9,802 nucleotides of DNA from Firmicutes bacterium AM55-24TS (GTDB taxonomy: Bacteria > Bacillota > Clostridia > UBA1381), in NCBI GenBank assembly GCA_003460745.1, contig QTVU01000072.1, positions 1-9,802 of the forward strand, written 5' to 3'. The notes beneath the pieces were generated by a model that was not told the DNA's origin, ran no database searches, and worked only from the letters and a program-made list of their open reading frames with translations. Shown piece after piece: positions 9,178-9,802 of this stretch (within the stretch, counting starts at the first letter, position 1; each line of letters starts with the position of its first letter). The position numbers and the translations under genes were made by a program.

Positions 9178-9205
9178 AGGAGATTGAAATTCAATCTCCT
9201 TTTTT
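9176..9205 (+). terminator. Terminator of the DnaD-like gene
   Basis: A 12-bp perfect stem (9176-9187 with 9191-9202, three-base loop) runs into six T. The stop codon overlaps the left arm. This is a textbook intrinsic terminator and makes the gene monocistronic. Confidence 0.92.
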
Positions 9206-9217
9206 AATGTTTTTGTA

Positions 9218-9246
9218 TTGACAAACTCTTTTTTGTATAATATAAT
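9218..9246 (+). promoter_or_regulatory. Promoter of the tRNA-Thr gene
   Basis: A perfect TTGACA (9218-9223), exactly 17 bases, and a perfect TATAAT (9241-9246). The expected start is at about 9253, where a leader hairpin begins: GTTAC 9253-9257 with GTAAC 9281-9285, and ACACA 9262-9266 with TGTGT 9276-9280. This leaves a pre-tRNA leader of about 58 nt. Confidence 0.92.
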
Positions 9247-9310
9247 AATATAGTTACTAAAACACAGATGAAATATGTGTGTAACGCATTTTATACAGTA
9301 TTGTAATAAT

Positions 9311-9386
9311 GCTGACGTAGCTCAGTAGGCAGAGCACTTCATTGGTAATGAAGAGGTCGGCGGTTCGACTCCGCTCGTTAGCTCCA
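9311..9386 (+). tRNA. tRNA-Thr, anticodon GGU
   Basis: A complete 76-base cloverleaf. The acceptor stem GCTGACG pairs with CGTTAGC (9376-9382), with one G-U pair. The D arm is GCTC..GAGC. The anticodon stem CTTCA/TGAAG encloses the loop TTGGTAA, giving anticodon GGU, which reads the threonine codons ACC and ACU. The T arm has a TTCGACT loop. The discriminator is T and CCA is encoded. It is a solitary gene with its own promoter and terminator, not part of a tRNA cluster within this window. Confidence 0.97.
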
Positions 9387-9393
9387 AGGAATT

Positions 9394-9439
9394 GTCCCCG
9401 AATTTGGCTATATAGCTTTGTTTGGGGGCTTTTTGTTTT
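9394..9439 (+). terminator. Terminator of the tRNA-Thr gene
   Basis: GTCCCCGAA (9394-9402) pairs with TTTGGGGGC (9421-9429), including G-U pairs. An internal GCTATATAGC can form in the loop. A T-rich tail (9430-9439) follows. It lies eight bases after the encoded CCA. Confidence 0.88.
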
Positions 9440-9466
9440 CAATATTATTTCAAATTTGTATTATTG

Positions 9467-9496
9467 TTGACTGTAAGATTAATCATATGTTATAAT
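9467..9496 (+). promoter_or_regulatory. Promoter of the small hydrophobic peptide gene
   Basis: TTGACT (9467-9472), 18 bases, then a perfect TATAAT (9491-9496). The start is expected near 9502. The transcript would open with a small hairpin (GGATTA 9504-9509 with TAATCC 9516-9521), giving an untranslated leader of about 78 nt. Confidence 0.75.
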
Positions 9497-9579
9497 TTTT
9501 AGTGGATTAGCAATTTAATCCCTTGTAGTATTAGAGTGACCGGGCGGTTGTTCTGACTTACGGGAAAAGAACAAATATA

Positions 9580-9642
9580 ATGAGTGAATTTACATTTGCC
9601 TTAGTAATTGTATTTTTGCTTGTGTATATGATAAAAAAATAA
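9580..9642 (+). CDS. 20-residue hydrophobic peptide, candidate type I toxin
   Basis: The peptide MSEFTFALVIVFLLVYMIKK is too short for ordinary gene callers. About 15 uninterrupted hydrophobic residues end in two lysines, the form expected of a tiny single-pass membrane peptide and similar in size and composition to Ibs-like and Fst/TxpA-like type I toxins. I do not recognise it as a member of a named family. It sits behind its own near-consensus promoter with an ~78-nt structured leader and only a weak ribosome binding site (GGGAAAAG is rather far, 15 nt, from the ATG). A convergent antisense RNA terminates on its last codons. The coding claim rests on composition and context; conservation would be needed to be certain. 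The alternative is an untranslated RNA or a miniature repeat element. Confidence 0.55.
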   Translation: MSEFTFALVIVFLLVYMIKK

Positions 9643-9673
9643 AGCCGCCCATTCTGATACAATAGGCGACTTT
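9633..9673 (-). terminator. Terminator of the antisense RNA
   Basis: On the reverse strand, 9673-9661 pairs with 9653-9641 as 13 consecutive pairs including two G-U, loop 9654-9660, then TATTTTTTTA-type T run. Read on the plus strand, the two G-U pairs become C-A mismatches (9645/9669 and 9650/9664), so the structure favours reverse-strand transcription. The T run is the complement of the two lysine codons ending the peptide. Confidence 0.8.
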
Positions 9674-9744
9674 GGTAGATTAATTTCATCTACATAAAAA
9701 ACCATAAAATTTAGCAGAACAACCGTTAAGTCACTCTTTTATCT
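9633..9744 (-). ncRNA. Candidate antisense antitoxin RNA
   Basis: A reverse-strand promoter (9751-9779) and an intrinsic terminator (9633-9673) define an RNA of about 110 nt. It is complementary to the 3' end of the small peptide mRNA and its stop codon. Near its 5' end it carries AGAGTGAC and CGGTTGTTCTG, the same two blocks found in the leader of the peptide mRNA. A second hairpin lies in the middle (GTAGAT/ATCTAC, 9675-9680 with 9688-9693). This convergent arrangement with shared 5' repeats recalls the RNAI/RNAII par system of plasmid pAD1. No RNA family is recognised and expression is inferred. Confidence 0.55.
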
Positions 9745-9750
9745 ACTTAT

Positions 9751-9779
9751 ATTTTATCAAAAATATTAATCAATGTCAA
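9751..9779 (-). promoter_or_regulatory. Promoter of the antisense RNA
   Basis: On the reverse strand, a perfect TTGACA (9774-9779), exactly 17 bases, then TAAAAT (9751-9756). The predicted start is around 9744, a few bases before the AGAGTGAC block. Confidence 0.72.
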
Positions 9780-9802
9780 TATTATTTTATTTCAAATTAC
9801 CT

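Larger units (their letters stand above)
9533..9737. repeat. Long-range inverted repeat enclosing the small peptide gene
   Basis: Left arm 9533-9555 and right arm 9715-9737 are complementary except for a central four-base block: AGAGTGAC with GTCACTCT, and CGGTTGTTCTG with CAGAACAACCG. Within the peptide mRNA this would join the 5' leader to the 3' end. Because the arms are inverted, the antisense RNA carries the same sequence blocks as the leader. I saw no clear target-site duplication outside the arms, which argues against a transposed miniature element. Confidence 0.9.

Noticed and set aside
9257..9442. A 61-codon reverse-strand frame containing ANERSRTADLFITNEVLC
   Set aside because: It is the antisense reading of the tRNA-Thr gene and its flanks, a well-known type of spurious annotation, with no ribosome binding site.
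9533..9737. A miniature inverted-repeat transposable element
   Set aside because: The arms flank two oriented promoters, a frame and a directional terminator, and no target-site duplication is visible. It remains possible if many copies exist in the genome.

Overview
The window looks like chromosome of a low-GC Gram-positive bacterium of the class Clostridia, probably Oscillospiraceae or Ruminococcus-like. The clues are the AT-rich spacers, near-consensus sigma-A promoters, U-tract terminators, strong GGAGG-type ribosome binding sites, a DnaD-domain replication protein, and clostridial-type RpoB and RpoC sequences. The family assignment rests on recalled protein similarity only.

Layout, minus strand: positions 182-7807 carry rpoB followed by rpoC, the two large subunits of RNA polymerase, in one operon. 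It ends in a terminator at 136-174. rpoB is intact (1262 aa) with a wild-type rifampicin pocket and a very acidic C-terminal tail. rpoC is split into two overlapping frames by one missing base near 1765/1766; restoring it gives a continuous 1267-aa protein. The usual neighbours (rplJ-rplL upstream of rpoB, rpsL-rpsG downstream of rpoC) are absent from the visible flanks.

The 7808-8190 spacer is dense in signals. It holds a TTGACA-type rpoB promoter whose -35 lies in the middle of a long palindrome, and a leader of about 210 nt with a perfect 45-bp tandem duplication. An opposing near-consensus promoter could make a small RNA antisense to that leader, stopping at the palindrome. The promoter of the divergent DnaD-like gene follows.

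Layout, plus strand: a DnaD/DnaB-type replication protein gene (8191-9177) with its own terminator; a solitary tRNA-Thr(GGU) gene with a consensus promoter and terminator (9218-9439); then a compact locus at about 9467-9779. This locus encodes a 20-residue hydrophobic peptide, with a convergent promoter producing a short antisense RNA over its 3' end. A long-range inverted repeat links the two transcripts. It has the architecture of a type I toxin-antitoxin module and is the most interesting unexplained element here.

Positions 1-135 are AT-rich with no gene or clear signal that I can support.
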